From assembly GCF_026343115.1 (NCBI RefSeq), contig NZ_JAPEMC010000001.1:5056001-5120000 (forward strand): a stretch of DNA of 64,000 nt, read 5' to 3'. A model generated the notes under the pieces. The model made no database searches. It saw only the letters and a list, made by a program, of their open reading frames with translations, and was not told where the DNA came from. Position numbers and translations under genes: made by a program. Source of the DNA: Streptomyces sp. NBC_00102. Lineage in GTDB: Bacteria > Actinomycetota > Actinomycetes > Streptomycetales > Streptomycetaceae. Below are positions 20,101 to 27,751 of this stretch, piece after piece. The number at the start of each line of letters is the position of its first letter. Within the stretch, counting starts at the first letter, position 1.

Positions 20101-20908
20101 CCTCCTGGGCGTGGTGTTCGGCGGAGCGCTGGAGTTCGGTCGCCTGCCGGCGGGCCCGGTCGGCCTCGGCGGTGGTCGTGGACCGCAGCTCCTCGGCGTG
20201 CTGGGTGGCCTCCTGCGCCTGGCCCGCGGCGGTGCTCAGCATCCGCTCGGCGTCCCGGCGGGCGCGCAGCAGGATCGCCTCGGCCTCGGCGCGGGAGGTC
20301 TCGGCCTCGGAGCCGAGCCGCTGGCGGGTCTCCTCGGCGACCCGGGCGGCCTCGTTGCGGGCGGCGTTGACGGACTGCTCGGCCTCGGCCCGGGACTCCT
20401 CCATGAGCCGGCGGGCCTGCGACTCCGTGCGGGCGCGCAACTGCTCGGCCCAGGCGACGTTCTCGTTGACGTGGGCCTCGACGGTCTGCCTGCGTTCGGC
20501 CAGCTCCTGGTCGAGGCGCTGGCGGCGCTGGACCGCCTCGTTGTGCAGCTCGGCCTGGAGCCGGGCCTGGTGCTCCGCGTGCTCCTGGAGGATGCGCTGC
20601 GTCTGGGCCCGGGCGTCGCGCAGCTCGCGCTCGGCGTCGGCGCGCATCTGTTCGGCCTGGCCCTGGGCATCGCGGAGCAGTTGCTCGGCCTGGTATCCCA
20701 TGTCCGCGCCGCCGTAGGCGGGTCGGGTCGCGAGATTGCGCCGAGCCTCGTGCAGCTTGGCTCGCAAGACCTCGACCTGGTAACCGAGGTCCTCGGCGTG
20801 CTGGACGGCCTTCTCCCGGTCGGTTTTCAGCCGGTCCATCTCGGCTTCGAACCGCGAGAGGTGGTCGTCTTCAGCTCGGTGGCTCTCCTGGCGTTCGTAG
20901 CCCCGCAC
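17108..20908 (-). CDS. scy: Scy, giant coiled-coil polar-growth scaffold
   Basis: About 1266 aa, nearly all coiled coil. Scy organises the tip-organising centre with DivIVA and FilP and sets where new branches form. The N-terminal segment DHLSRFEAEMDRLK..KAVQHAEDLGYQVEVL resembles a DivIVA-type domain. From about residue 100 to 1200 the Ala/Glu-rich repeats (AEAEA, AAEEAERIRREA and variants) follow the mixed heptad/hendecad pattern described for Scy. The C-terminus is Gly/Ala/Lys-rich and non-helical. The start at GTG 20908 (VRGYERQE) is chosen by homology, with GGGAC upstream. S. coelicolor Scy is slightly longer, at about 1326 aa. Confidence 0.94.
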   Translation of the reverse strand: MRGYERQESHRAEDDHLSRFEAEMDRLKTDREKAVQHAEDLGYQVEVLRAKLHEARRNLATRPAYGGADMGYQAEQLLRDAQGQAEQMRADAERELRDARAQTQRILQEHAEHQARLQAELHNEAVQRRQRLDQELAERRQTVEAHVNENVAWAEQLRARTESQARRLMEESRAEAEQSVNAARNEAARVAEETRQRLGSEAETSRAEAEAILLRARRDAERMLSTAAGQAQEATQHAEELRSTTTAEADRARRQATELQRSAEHHAQEAETRLREARLEAEKLLSEAKDAASKTLAGAESQNEQRTRTAKSEIARLVGEATKNAETLKEEAEQALADARAKAERLVAEAAEKARTAAAEDTAAQLAKAARSAEEVLTKASEDASSTTRAAAEEAERIRREAEAEADRLRGEAAEQADQLKGAAEEGTKEYRAKTVELQEEARRLRGEAEQLRSEAVAEGERIRGEARREAVQQIEEGARTAEELLTKARTDAEEQRASASTESERVRTEAGERAAALRKQAEESLESARAEAETLRTEAEEQAESTKTAAEEAAAGLRAETERQVAARAEEAAAELDRLRTDAETRVASAEEALGTARTEAERIRRETAEESERLRGEAAERLRTLQEQAEAEAQRLRDEAAADAAQSRSEGETVAVRLRTEAATEAERLKSEAQDTADRVRAEAAAAAERVATEAAEALEAAQEEANRRRRTAEETLEAARSEAGQERERARVQSEELLASARTRVEEAQTEAQRLVGEAESRSAEMVATAEQTAQQVREAVAGLHEQAESEIAAQRTAAEQEATRTRTEAQEEADRLRADAAAERERAGEDANRIRQVAAEESDAAKALAERTVTDAIAESERLRAEAAEYSQRVRTEASDSLASAEHDAARSRAEAREDANRMRSDAAEQADRLVAEATGEGERIRQEATDSSNQLVGEATREAERRRSEAAKTVASAQEHATRTREEAAQLRTDAEEASEKLLGDAREEAERVLDEARQAAAKRRADAAEQADQLINKAREEALRTATESEAQADTMVDAARKEAVRITSEATVEGNTLVERARTDADELLVGARRDATATRERAEEHRTRTEAEVEELHERARRETSEQMKTAGERVDHLMKVATEQRDEADKKAKELLSDANSEAGKVRIAAVKRAESLLKEAEAKKAELIREAEKLRAEAEAEAKRTVDEGKRELEVLVRRRADINTEISRVQDVLEALESFEVPAGGGKATGGGTLGAGLKAAAGAGTRAGGKQTEG

Positions 20909-21073
20909 TGCGCGGTCCCATCCGTCCCCTGGTCGCAACTCTCCATACAGGACCGCCCGCCGGCGAGCGGTCCCCCGGGGAATGGTGACAGACGAACGAC
21001 AGGGACGTCTGCACGCCCCCGACCCCGGCCCCGGCCCGGAACTGCCCACTCTACCGGGCCGGGTATCCGGCGG

Positions 21074-21502
21074 TCAGTGCTCCGTCCGGGACGTGACCAG
21101 TTCGGTGAGGACGCCGTGGCAGTCCTTCGGGTGGAGGAAGGTGATCCGGGAGCCCATGGAGCCGGTGCGGGGCTCCTCGTAGAGGACGCGTACCCCCTTC
21201 TCGCGGATGTCCGAGGAGTCCTGGTCGACGTCCTCGGTGCCGAAGGCGATGTGGTGGACGCCCTCGCCGTTCTTCTCCAGCCACTTGCCGACGGCCGAGT
21301 CGGGCCGGGTCGGCTCCAGCAACTGGAGGTAGGAGGCCCCGCCGTCGGAGGTGCCGTTGATCTTCAGCATGGCCTCGCGTACGCCCTGTTCCTCGTTGAC
21401 CTCCGAGTGGTGGACCTCGAAGCCGTACGTGGAGCGGTAGAACTCCACCGTCTTGTCGAGGTCGAAGCAGGCGATCCCGATGTGGTCGATTCGCGTCAGC
21501 AT
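21074..21502 (-). CDS. mce: Methylmalonyl-CoA epimerase
   Basis: 142 aa, the normal size for this vicinal-oxygen-chelate enzyme, which interconverts (2R)- and (2S)-methylmalonyl-Co[13 protein letters not shown] supplies the first metal His, and LQLLEP and VHHIAFG supply further ligands. The catalytic Glu region near the C-terminus is intact. The start is ATG 21502, with the VOC fold beginning immediately; an upstream extension would be non-homologous. It is divergent from the thiolase gene. Together with meaB (22.9 kb) it serves the propionyl-CoA / methylmalonyl-CoA route that feeds polyketide extender units and the TCA cycle. Confidence 0.94.
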   Translation of the reverse strand: MLTRIDHIGIACFDLDKTVEFYRSTYGFEVHHSEVNEEQGVREAMLKINGTSDGGASYLQLLEPTRPDSAVGKWLEKNGEGVHHIAFGTEDVDQDSSDIREKGVRVLYEEPRTGSMGSRITFLHPKDCHGVLTELVTSRTEH

Positions 21503-21642
21503 GGGACCAGTGCAGCGTCCGAGAGGAGGATTGGCAAGGTGCGCGCGATCACACACGCTGCCGGATGACGGACGGTGGGCGTCTCAGTACATTTTCAAGT
21601 CAACCCTCGTTAACCACCCTCACCTCCTTAGGGGCCGTGCCC

Positions 21643-22848
21643 ATGTCAGGAACGACAGGTACCACCACCTCAGTGATCGTCGCGGGCGCCCGTACGCCCA
21701 TGGGCCGGCTGCTCGGCTCCCTGAAGAGCTTCTCCGGCGCGGAGCTGGGCGGCTTCGCCATCAAGGCGGCGCTGGACCGGGCCGGCATCGGTGGCGACCA
21801 GGTCGAGTACGTGATCATGGGCCAGGTGCTCCAGGCGGGCGCGGGCCAGATCCCGGCCCGTCAGGCGGCCGTCAAGGCGGGCATCCCGATGAACGTTCCC
21901 GCGCTCACCGTCAACAAGGTGTGTCTCTCCGGGCTCGACGCCATCGCGCTGGCGGACCAGCTGATCCGCGCCGGCGAGTTCGACGTGGTGGTGGCCGGCG
22001 GCCAGGAGTCCATGACCAACGCCCCGCACCTGCTGCCGAAGTCCCGCGAGGGGTACAAGTACGGCGCGATCGAGATGCTCGACGCGATGGCGTACGACGG
22101 TCTGACCGACGCCTTCGAGAACATCGCGATGGGTGAGTCGACCGAGAAGCACAACACCCGTCTGGGTCTGGAGCGCGCGGAGCAGGACGAGATCGCCGCC
22201 CTCTCCCACCAGCGTGCCGCCGCCGCCCGCAAGAACGGCCTCTTCGAGGCCGAGATCACCCCGGTCGAGATCCCGCAGCGCAAGGGCGACCCGGTGCTCT
22301 TCTCCGAGGACGAGGGCATCCGCCCCGAGACGACCGCCGAGTCGCTCGGCAGGCTCCGGCCCGCCTTCGCCAAGGACGGCACGATCACCGCCGGCTCGTC
22401 CTCGCAGATCTCGGACGGGGCCGCCGCCGTGGTCGTGATGAGCAAGGCGAAGGCCGAGGAGCTGGGGCTGGACTGGCTCGCCGAGATCGGCGCCCACGGC
22501 AACGTGGCCGGTCCGGACAACTCCCTCCAGTCCCAGCCGTCCAACGCCATCCGGCACGCCCTGAAGAAGGACGGGCTCACCGTCGGCGACCTGGACCTGG
22601 TGGAGATCAACGAGGCGTTCGCGGCCGTCGCCGTGCAGTCGATGAAGGACCTGGGCATCACTCCGGAGAAGGTCAACGTGAACGGCGGGGCCATCGCGCT
22701 CGGTCACCCGATCGGGATGTCCGGCGCCCGCGTGGTGCTGCACCTGGCGCTGGAGCTGAAGCGGCGCGGTGGCGGCACCGGTGCGGCGGCGCTCTGCGGC
22801 GGCGGCGGTCAGGGCGACGCACTGATCATCCGCGTACCGGGCAAGTAG
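21643..22848 (+). CDS. Acetyl-CoA C-acetyltransferase (thiolase)
   Basis: 401 aa. Condenses two acetyl-CoA to acetoacetyl-CoA or cleaves 3-ketoacyl-CoA. The acyl-accepting Cys94 ([10 protein letters not shown]), the NEAFA motif, the GHPIG histidine and the C-terminal CGGGGQGDA cysteine are all in place, so the enzyme is complete. The start at ATG 21643 is preceded by CTCCTTAGGGG; an in-frame ATG at 21565 would add 26 residues unlike a thiolase. meaB follows 53 bp later on the same strand, so an operon is likely. The dehydrogenase at 3.8 kb is a natural next step. Confidence 0.94.
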   Translation: MSGTTGTTTSVIVAGARTPMGRLLGSLKSFSGAELGGFAIKAALDRAGIGGDQVEYVIMGQVLQAGAGQIPARQAAVKAGIPMNVPALTVNKVCLSGLDAIALADQLIRAGEFDVVVAGGQESMTNAPHLLPKSREGYKYGAIEMLDAMAYDGLTDAFENIAMGESTEKHNTRLGLERAEQDEIAALSHQRAAAARKNGLFEAEITPVEIPQRKGDPVLFSEDEGIRPETTAESLGRLRPAFAKDGTITAGSSSQISDGAAAVVVMSKAKAEELGLDWLAEIGAHGNVAGPDNSLQSQPSNAIRHALKKDGLTVGDLDLVEINEAFAAVAVQSMKDLGITPEKVNVNGGAIALGHPIGMSGARVVLHLALELKRRGGGTGAAALCGGGGQGDALIIRVPGK

Positions 22849-22901
22849 TCACGGGTGGTCCGCGCGGCGGCAGGGCACGCGCGGCGAAGAGGAACGGAGC
22901 G

Positions 22902-23867
22902 GTGATGGTGGACGTCCCCACCCTGGTCGAACAGGCACGGCGGGGCGGGCCGCGGGCCGTCGCCCGGCTGATCTCGCTGGTGGAGGGGGCCTCGCCGCAG
23001 CTGCGCGAGGTGATGGCCGCGCTGGCCCCGCTGGCGGGGCACGCGTACGTCGTCGGGCTGACCGGCTCGCCCGGGGTGGGGAAGTCCACCTCCACCTCGG
23101 CGCTGGTCACCGCGTACCGCAAGGCCGGGAAACGGGTCGGGGTGCTCGCGGTCGACCCGTCCTCGCCGTTCTCCGGCGGGGCGCTGCTGGGGGACCGGGT
23201 GCGGATGTCGGACCACGCATCCGACCCCGGTGTCTACATCCGGTCCATGGCGACCCGGGGCCATCTGGGCGGCCTCGCCCGCTCGGCGCCGCAGGCCGTC
23301 CGGGTGCTGGACGCGGCGGGGTGCGACGTGGTGCTGGTGGAGACGGTCGGGGTGGGCCAGTCCGAGGTGGAGATCGCCTCGCAGGCCGACACCTCGGTGG
23401 TGATGCTCGCGCCGGGCATGGGCGACGGCATCCAGGCGGCGAAGGCCGGAATCCTGGAGATCGGAGACGTGTACGTGGTCAACAAGGCGGACCGGGACGG
23501 CGCGGACGCCACCGCCCGGGAGCTGAACCACATGCTCGGCCTCGGGGAGTCCCGGGGGCCGGGCGACTGGCGGCCCCCGATCGTGAAGACGGTGGCCGCC
23601 CGGGGCGAGGGCGTCGACGAACTGGTCGAGGCACTGGAGAAGCACCGGGCGTGGATGGAGGAGCACGGGGTGCTGGCGGCCCGGCGCACCGCGCGGGCGG
23701 CCCGCGAGGTGGAGACGATCGCCGTCGCCGCCCTGCGCGAGCGGATCGCCGACCTGCACGGCGACCGCCGGCTCGAAGCACTGGCGGAGCGCATCGTGGC
23801 GGGCCGGCTCGACCCGTACGGCGCGGCCGACGAGCTGGTCGCGGGGGTCACCGCGGCAGCGCCCTGA
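22902..23867 (+). CDS. meaB: MeaB-type G3E GTPase, acyl-CoA mutase chaperone
   Basis: 321 aa. MeaB (ArgK family) protects and reloads B12-dependent acyl-CoA mutases, gating cofactor transfer by GTP hydrolysis. The P-loop GLTGSPGVGKST (residues 52-63), DPSSPFSGGALLGDRVRM, the switch segment VETVGVGQSE and the NKAD guanine-specificity motif are all present. The start has two adjacent ATGs (22902 and 22905) and is spaced from GAGGAACGGAG. It is downstream of the thiolase and near the epimerase. A partner mutase could be the methylmalonyl-CoA mutase (not in the window) or IcmA at 34.1 kb. Confidence 0.94.
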   Translation: MMVDVPTLVEQARRGGPRAVARLISLVEGASPQLREVMAALAPLAGHAYVVGLTGSPGVGKSTSTSALVTAYRKAGKRVGVLAVDPSSPFSGGALLGDRVRMSDHASDPGVYIRSMATRGHLGGLARSAPQAVRVLDAAGCDVVLVETVGVGQSEVEIASQADTSVVMLAPGMGDGIQAAKAGILEIGDVYVVNKADRDGADATARELNHMLGLGESRGPGDWRPPIVKTVAARGEGVDELVEALEKHRAWMEEHGVLAARRTARAAREVETIAVAALRERIADLHGDRRLEALAERIVAGRLDPYGAADELVAGVTAAAP

Positions 23868-23915
23868 GGGGCTGCGCGCACCGGGGCGGCGTACGGGCCG
23901 CCCCGGTACGCACCG

Positions 23916-23966
23916 GGCCGTGTTGTGAAAGTCCCGCCCGGAGGGCGCTACTTTCACAACACGGCC
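23916..23966. terminator. 51-nt near-perfect palindrome between convergent meaB and marR
   Basis: 17-bp arms (GGCCGTGTTGTGAAAGT at 23916-23932, partner at 23950-23966) enclose a second 5-bp stem (CGCCC/GGGCG) with a 3-nt loop. The arms are AT-richer than most Streptomyces terminators. A bidirectional terminator is most likely; a mobile palindromic repeat is the alternative. Confidence 0.75.
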
Positions 23967-23977
23967 TCGGGCAGCGA

Positions 23978-24454
23978 TTACGGCCTGCCGCGCCGTCCGC
24001 GCAGATGGTCCGCGATCGGGGTGAGGGCCGCGTGCAGCTCGGCCAGCGCCTCGGGCGTCAGCAGGTCCATGAAGTGCTTGCGGACGGAGGCGACGTGGTA
24101 CGGCGCCACCTTCCGCATCGTCTCCCCGCCGAGGTCGGTGAGGACCGCGAAGAGCCCGCGCCGGTCCGACTCGCAGTTCTCGCGCTTGACCAGCCCGGCG
24201 TTCTCCATGCGGGTGATCTGGTGCGAGAGCCTGCTCTTGGACTGCAGGGTGAGCGACGCGAGGTCGCTCATCCGCAGGCGCTGCTCCTCGGCCTCGGAGA
24301 GGTTGACGAGGATCTCGTAGTCGTTCATGGTCAGGCCGAACGGCTGGAGGTCTCTCTCCAGCTGGTGCGTCAGCAGTCGGCTGACGTCCAGGTGGGTGCG
24401 CCAGGCACGCTGCTCCGCGTCGCTCAGCCAGCGAGTGGCCGTCTCGGTCTCCAT
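23978..24454 (-). CDS. MarR-family transcriptional regulator
   Basis: 158 aa, a winged-helix MarR dimer. The DNA-binding part has LRMSDLASLTLQSKSRLSHQITRMENAGLV followed by the wing segment RENCESDRRGLFAVLTDLGGE. The N-terminal helices (HQLERDLQPFGLTMNDYEIL) and C-terminal dimer helices are complete. The start at ATG 24454 lies 6 nt after TAGAAT with no ribosome site, so it is probably leaderless. An AT-rich stretch around 24452-24480 is a natural place for autoregulation. The target is unknown; the AIM24 genes upstream are on the same strand, 189 bp away. Confidence 0.9.
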   Translation of the reverse strand: METETATRWLSDAEQRAWRTHLDVSRLLTHQLERDLQPFGLTMNDYEILVNLSEAEEQRLRMSDLASLTLQSKSRLSHQITRMENAGLVKRENCESDRRGLFAVLTDLGGETMRKVAPYHVASVRKHFMDLLTPEALAELHAALTPIADHLRGRRGRP

Positions 24455-24642
24455 ATATGGATTCTACCTAAGAAGTTGAAAGCCGGACGAAGTGGGGGCT
24501 GTGACCCCCGGCACCCGCCCGGCACCCACTTCGGCATCCGCCGTCGGTCACCGTGCCGCGCGCGGCACGCACGGCACTCCGGTCACACGAAAGGGCCGGG
24601 CCGGGGGCATACCCCTGGGAATCACGCTCCGCAGAGTACCGC

Positions 24643-25428
24643 TCACAGGCCGAACCGACGCTGGAGATCCCCCAGCTGGCCGGGGAGACGGGGTGCGGAC
24701 CCAGGTTGACCCCCGCCGTGGACGCCGGGACCGCCTCCACCCGGCACTCCCGCCTCCACCGGAACCGCGCCCACCGACTGCTCGGCCATCAGTACCTCGG
24801 TCGACTGCAGCAGGACCGTCCCCGCGCCGACGAACTCGAACTGGTGCTCCTCGCCGGAGGTCCCGCCGATCCCCGTCAGCGAGCGCAGCCCGCCCATCAC
24901 GCCCCGCATGTACCCGTGGTCGTAGTGGTGGCACGGGGACGGGCAGTCGGCCCAGCCGACCAGGGCCTGCGGGTCCACCCGCAGCGGCGGCTCCATGAAG
25001 ACCACCGGCCCGTTCGAGGCCGCCACGAACTTCCCCGTACCGATCAGCGTGAGGAACCCCGGCACGATCGACTGCTTCAGCGCCAGGGACGGCTGGAAGG
25101 CCAGCAGGTTCCCGGAGCGGATCGTCAGGTTGCCGTTGTCGAGGTCGAAGGAGTTGACGTCGAAGGCCCGGTCCGCGAGGAGCATCTTGCCGCTCCCCTC
25201 GGCCACCACCCAGTCGCCGGCGTGCATCGGCGAGTGGAAGCTCGTCCGCAGCAGCCGGTCGAAACGGCCGTTGCCCACTCCGTCGAAGTCGATGCGCCCG
25301 TAGTAGGCGATCATCTTCCCCTTCTGGAGGAACCACTGACTGCCCTTCAGCTCCACGCAGAAGGTGTAGGAGTTGACGTTGTCGTCCGAAGGCAGCGTCA
25401 TCGGATCGAAGATCACGGGCGTGCTCAC
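24643..25428 (-). CDS. AIM24-family protein, third of three
   Basis: 261 aa. AIM24 (TIGR00266-like) proteins form beta-rich trimeric barrels; their biochemical role in bacteria is unknown. Visible family features are LQKGKMIAYYGRIDF, VVAEGSGKMLLADRA, LLAFQPSL and VDPQALVGW. After the core there is a Gly/Pro-rich tail (about 215-245) not seen in its two neighbours. The start is GTG 25428, overlapping the previous stop by GTGA, so the genes are translationally coupled. It also carries a short CxxxCHHYDH insert (about 165-172), absent from the others, which could bind a metal. Confidence 0.85.
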   Translation of the reverse strand: MSTPVIFDPMTLPSDDNVNSYTFCVELKGSQWFLQKGKMIAYYGRIDFDGVGNGRFDRLLRTSFHSPMHAGDWVVAEGSGKMLLADRAFDVNSFDLDNGNLTIRSGNLLAFQPSLALKQSIVPGFLTLIGTGKFVAASNGPVVFMEPPLRVDPQALVGWADCPSPCHHYDHGYMRGVMGGLRSLTGIGGTSGEEHQFEFVGAGTVLLQSTEVLMAEQSVGAVPVEAGVPGGGGPGVHGGGQPGSAPRLPGQLGDLQRRFGL

Positions 25429-26075
25429 AGCTTCTCCTCCGACGCCTGGACGTACACCGCACCACTGCCGCTCAGCTCCAGCTGGAACGCCTCGCCCGAG
25501 CCGCGCCCCACCATGTCGCGCCAGCCCAGCGCGGTGGAGAGCTTGTTGCGTACGTCCCCGTGGTGGGCGACGTACGCCTGCGGGTCCACGTGCACCTCGC
25601 GGCCGGGCGTGATCGGCAGTTCGACCACTCCGCCGTGGGCCATCACCGCGACCGCGCCGTGGCCCTTGAGGGTCGTGGTGAACAGGCCCTGCCCGGTGAC
25701 CTGGCCGCGCACCATCCCCATGACCCCGCCCTGCGAGCCCATGAACATCGTGCCCTGCTGGAGCGTCCCGTCGAACGCCAGCAGCCGGTCCGCCTCCACG
25801 TAGAGGGTGTCGCCGGCGAGGTTGATGACCTGGATGTGGTGGCCGCCGTGGCCGAACATCACCGTGCCGCTGCCCTCGACCGTCATCAGCGGGGTCGCCT
25901 CGTTCGCCACCCGCCGGCCGATCATCGACATCAGCCCGCCCTGGCCGCCCTGGATGTTCGGGGTGAAGGAGACGTCGCCCCGGTAGGCGAGCATCGCGCC
26001 GCGCTGGCTGTACATCTTCTGACCGGGGACGACCGTCGCCTCGATCATCTTCGAGTTGATCTCGCGGAACGGCAT
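25425..26075 (-). CDS. AIM24-family protein, second of three
   Basis: 216 aa. The beta-rich core carries Gly-rich turns (GGQGGLMSMIGRR, TTTLKGHGAVAVMAHGGVV) and the typical VDPQAYVAHHGDV. No signal peptide or membrane segment is seen. The start is ATG 26075 (MPFREINSKMIEA), sharing one base with the preceding TGA, and the end overlaps the next start by 4 nt. The tight packing implies equal expression and possibly one hetero-oligomer. Function unknown. Confidence 0.85.
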   Translation of the reverse strand: MPFREINSKMIEATVVPGQKMYSQRGAMLAYRGDVSFTPNIQGGQGGLMSMIGRRVANEATPLMTVEGSGTVMFGHGGHHIQVINLAGDTLYVEADRLLAFDGTLQQGTMFMGSQGGVMGMVRGQVTGQGLFTTTLKGHGAVAVMAHGGVVELPITPGREVHVDPQAYVAHHGDVRNKLSTALGWRDMVGRGSGEAFQLELSGSGAVYVQASEEKL

Positions 26076-26707
26076 CAGACGTCGCCCCCGATCGTGTTCC
26101 GCTCGCTGGGCTGCACGTACACGAGTCCCTCGCCCTCGAAGCGGATCTGGAACGACTCCCCGGAGCCCTCGCCCATGAACGTGCGGAAGCTCACTCCGGA
26201 CTGGAAGTGCTGCTGGAGGTTGCCCTGGTGGGCGATGTAGGCGCCCGGGTCGACGTTCAGCGGGTACTGCGGGGTCACCCGGAGGACCACCGCCGACCCG
26301 TCCGACATGATCGCCGCCTGCCCGGTGCCCTCCACGGTCGTGGTGAACAGGCCGTTGCCGCTCGCCCCGCCGCGCAGCCCGGTGAAGCTGGTGCCGGTAC
26401 GCAGCCCGGCGTCGGTGCAGAGCAGATTGCTCGCCTCCACCCACAGCTTCTCGCCGCGCAGCGACACGAGGTTGATCTCGCTCGCGCGGTCGGCGAAATA
26501 GCAGGTGCCCTGCCCCCGCACCTCCATCACCGTCATCTGTTCGCCGGTCAGCCTGCGGGTCACCATGCCGCGCAGGCCCTCACCGCCACCGGACAGTTTC
26601 TTGAACGCCATCCGGCCGTCGTACGCGACCATCGAGCCGTTCTTCGCCTTCACGGCATCGCCCGTCAGATCGACGGCGAGCGTCTTGCTGCCTTGGAGTC
26701 GGAACAT
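26075..26707 (-). CDS. AIM24-family protein, first of three
   Basis: 210 aa. MFRLQGSKTLAVDLTGDAVKAKNGSMVAYDGRM opens the barrel. GQGTCYFADRASEINLVSL, LLCTDAGLRTG, TTTVEGTGQAAIMSDGSAV and VDPGAYIAHQGNL follow in the same order as in the next gene, marking the pair as tandem duplicates. The start is ATG 26707, with an in-frame GTG at 26743 possible; neither has a strong ribosome site. It heads the three-gene AIM24 operon and diverges from the DUF3817 gene. Confidence 0.83.
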   Translation of the reverse strand: MFRLQGSKTLAVDLTGDAVKAKNGSMVAYDGRMAFKKLSGGGEGLRGMVTRRLTGEQMTVMEVRGQGTCYFADRASEINLVSLRGEKLWVEASNLLCTDAGLRTGTSFTGLRGGASGNGLFTTTVEGTGQAAIMSDGSAVVLRVTPQYPLNVDPGAYIAHQGNLQQHFQSGVSFRTFMGEGSGESFQIRFEGEGLVYVQPSERNTIGGDV

Positions 26708-26917
26708 CGCCACGGACCGACGGTAGCCGCCCGTGCGGCGCACGGGCCAGTGTCCGGGGAAGGATCACAGACCGCCGCAGGTCCCACCCGTCCCACCCTT
26801 CCCGCGCGCCCCCGGGGCAGGAGTGGCGGGCGGGCGGTGCCACAATGGGGGCGGTTTGTGCTTGCTTTCACAAGCCGCGACGACAGCAGTGACGACCCTC
26901 CCACCGAAGGTGCCCTC

Positions 26918-27268
26918 GTGGACATCAAGACCGCTACCGCCCTGCACCGGCTGCGCCTCATCTCCATTCCCGAGGCGCTCTCCTTCCCGGCACTGATCAT
27001 CTTCGGATCGATCCTGAGCCGCGTCTCCGACATCGACTTCCTGATGATGCCGCTGGGCGCCCTGCACGGCCTCCTCTTCGTGATCTACGTCCTCTTCCTG
27101 CTCGACGTGTGGATCAAGGCGAAGTGGCCCGTCAAGCGGGTCGCCCTCTTCTTCCTGCTCTGCCTCCTGCCGTTCGGCGGGCTCTACGGCGACAAGCTCC
27201 TCAAGCGGTACGAGACGGACGGCGTCATCGCCGCCCGCGCCCGCCGCGAAGGCACGGTGAACGCGTGA
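26918..27268 (+). CDS. DUF3817 membrane protein
   Basis: 116 aa with about three hydrophobic helices: [42 protein letters not shown] and [21 protein letters not shown]. The central [13 protein letters not shown] motif is the DUF3817 (YdzA-like) hallmark. The role is unknown. GTG 26918 is the likely start. The stop overlaps the GTG of the thiamine-binding gene by 4 nt (GTGA), so the two proteins are coupled. A second family member is at 33.6 kb. Confidence 0.87.
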   Translation: MDIKTATALHRLRLISIPEALSFPALIIFGSILSRVSDIDFLMMPLGALHGLLFVIYVLFLLDVWIKAKWPVKRVALFFLLCLLPFGGLYGDKLLKRYETDGVIAARARREGTVNA

Positions 27269-27558
27269 TCGTCGCCTTCTCGGTCTCCCCGCTGGGCGTC
27301 GGCGAGGACGTCGGCGAGTACGTGGCCGACGCCGTCCGCGTCGTCCGCGAGTCCGGACTGCCCAACCGCACCGACGCCATGTTCACCTCGATCGAAGGCG
27401 AATGGGACGAGGTGATGGACGTCGTCAAGCGCGCAGTCGCCGCCGTCGAGGCCCGCGCCGGACGCGTCTCCCTCGTGCTGAAGGCCGACATCCGACCCGG
27501 CGTCACCGACGGACTCACCTCCAAGGTCGAAACCGTGGAACGGTACTTGGCCACCTGA
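27265..27558 (+). CDS. Thiamine-binding (MTH1187/YkoF-like) protein
   Basis: 97 aa, a single ferredoxin-like fold. [57 protein letters not shown] matches the COG0011/MTH1187 family, members of which bind thiamine or hydroxymethylpyrimidine. Coupling to the DUF3817 membrane protein by a GTGA overlap hints that the membrane partner handles the same ligand, which is an inference only. A terminator hairpin follows at 27597. Confidence 0.88.
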   Translation: MIVAFSVSPLGVGEDVGEYVADAVRVVRESGLPNRTDAMFTSIEGEWDEVMDVVKRAVAAVEARAGRVSLVLKADIRPGVTDGLTSKVETVERYLAT

Positions 27559-27596
27559 CGCACCGTCCGCTCGAAGCGCCACCCGCTGCCCCCGAG

Positions 27597-27627
27597 GAGC
27601 CCCCCGCCGCAACACGGCCGGGGGCTC
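27597..27627 (+). terminator. Hairpin after the thiamine-binding gene
   Basis: GAGCCCCC at 27597-27604 pairs with GGGGGCTC at 27620-27627, with an inner GCC/GGC extension. It lies 38 bp after the stop and has no U tract. Confidence 0.6.
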
Positions 27628-27751
27628 CCCGCGTTCCAGGGGAAAGCACCCCGACCCGCCCGCGAAACCGCTCACTCGGCCCTGCCGAGTCGCCGCGTTC
27701 CGGAAGATCCACTTATGTGGTGAGACAAACCGGTTCGACATTGGAGGCACG

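Noticed and set aside
17534..21568. A 1344-codon open frame antisense to scy
   Set aside because: It is the mirror of the biased GC3 coding in scy; its protein is Leu/Gly/Arg-rich with no known fold and the real protein is on the other strand.
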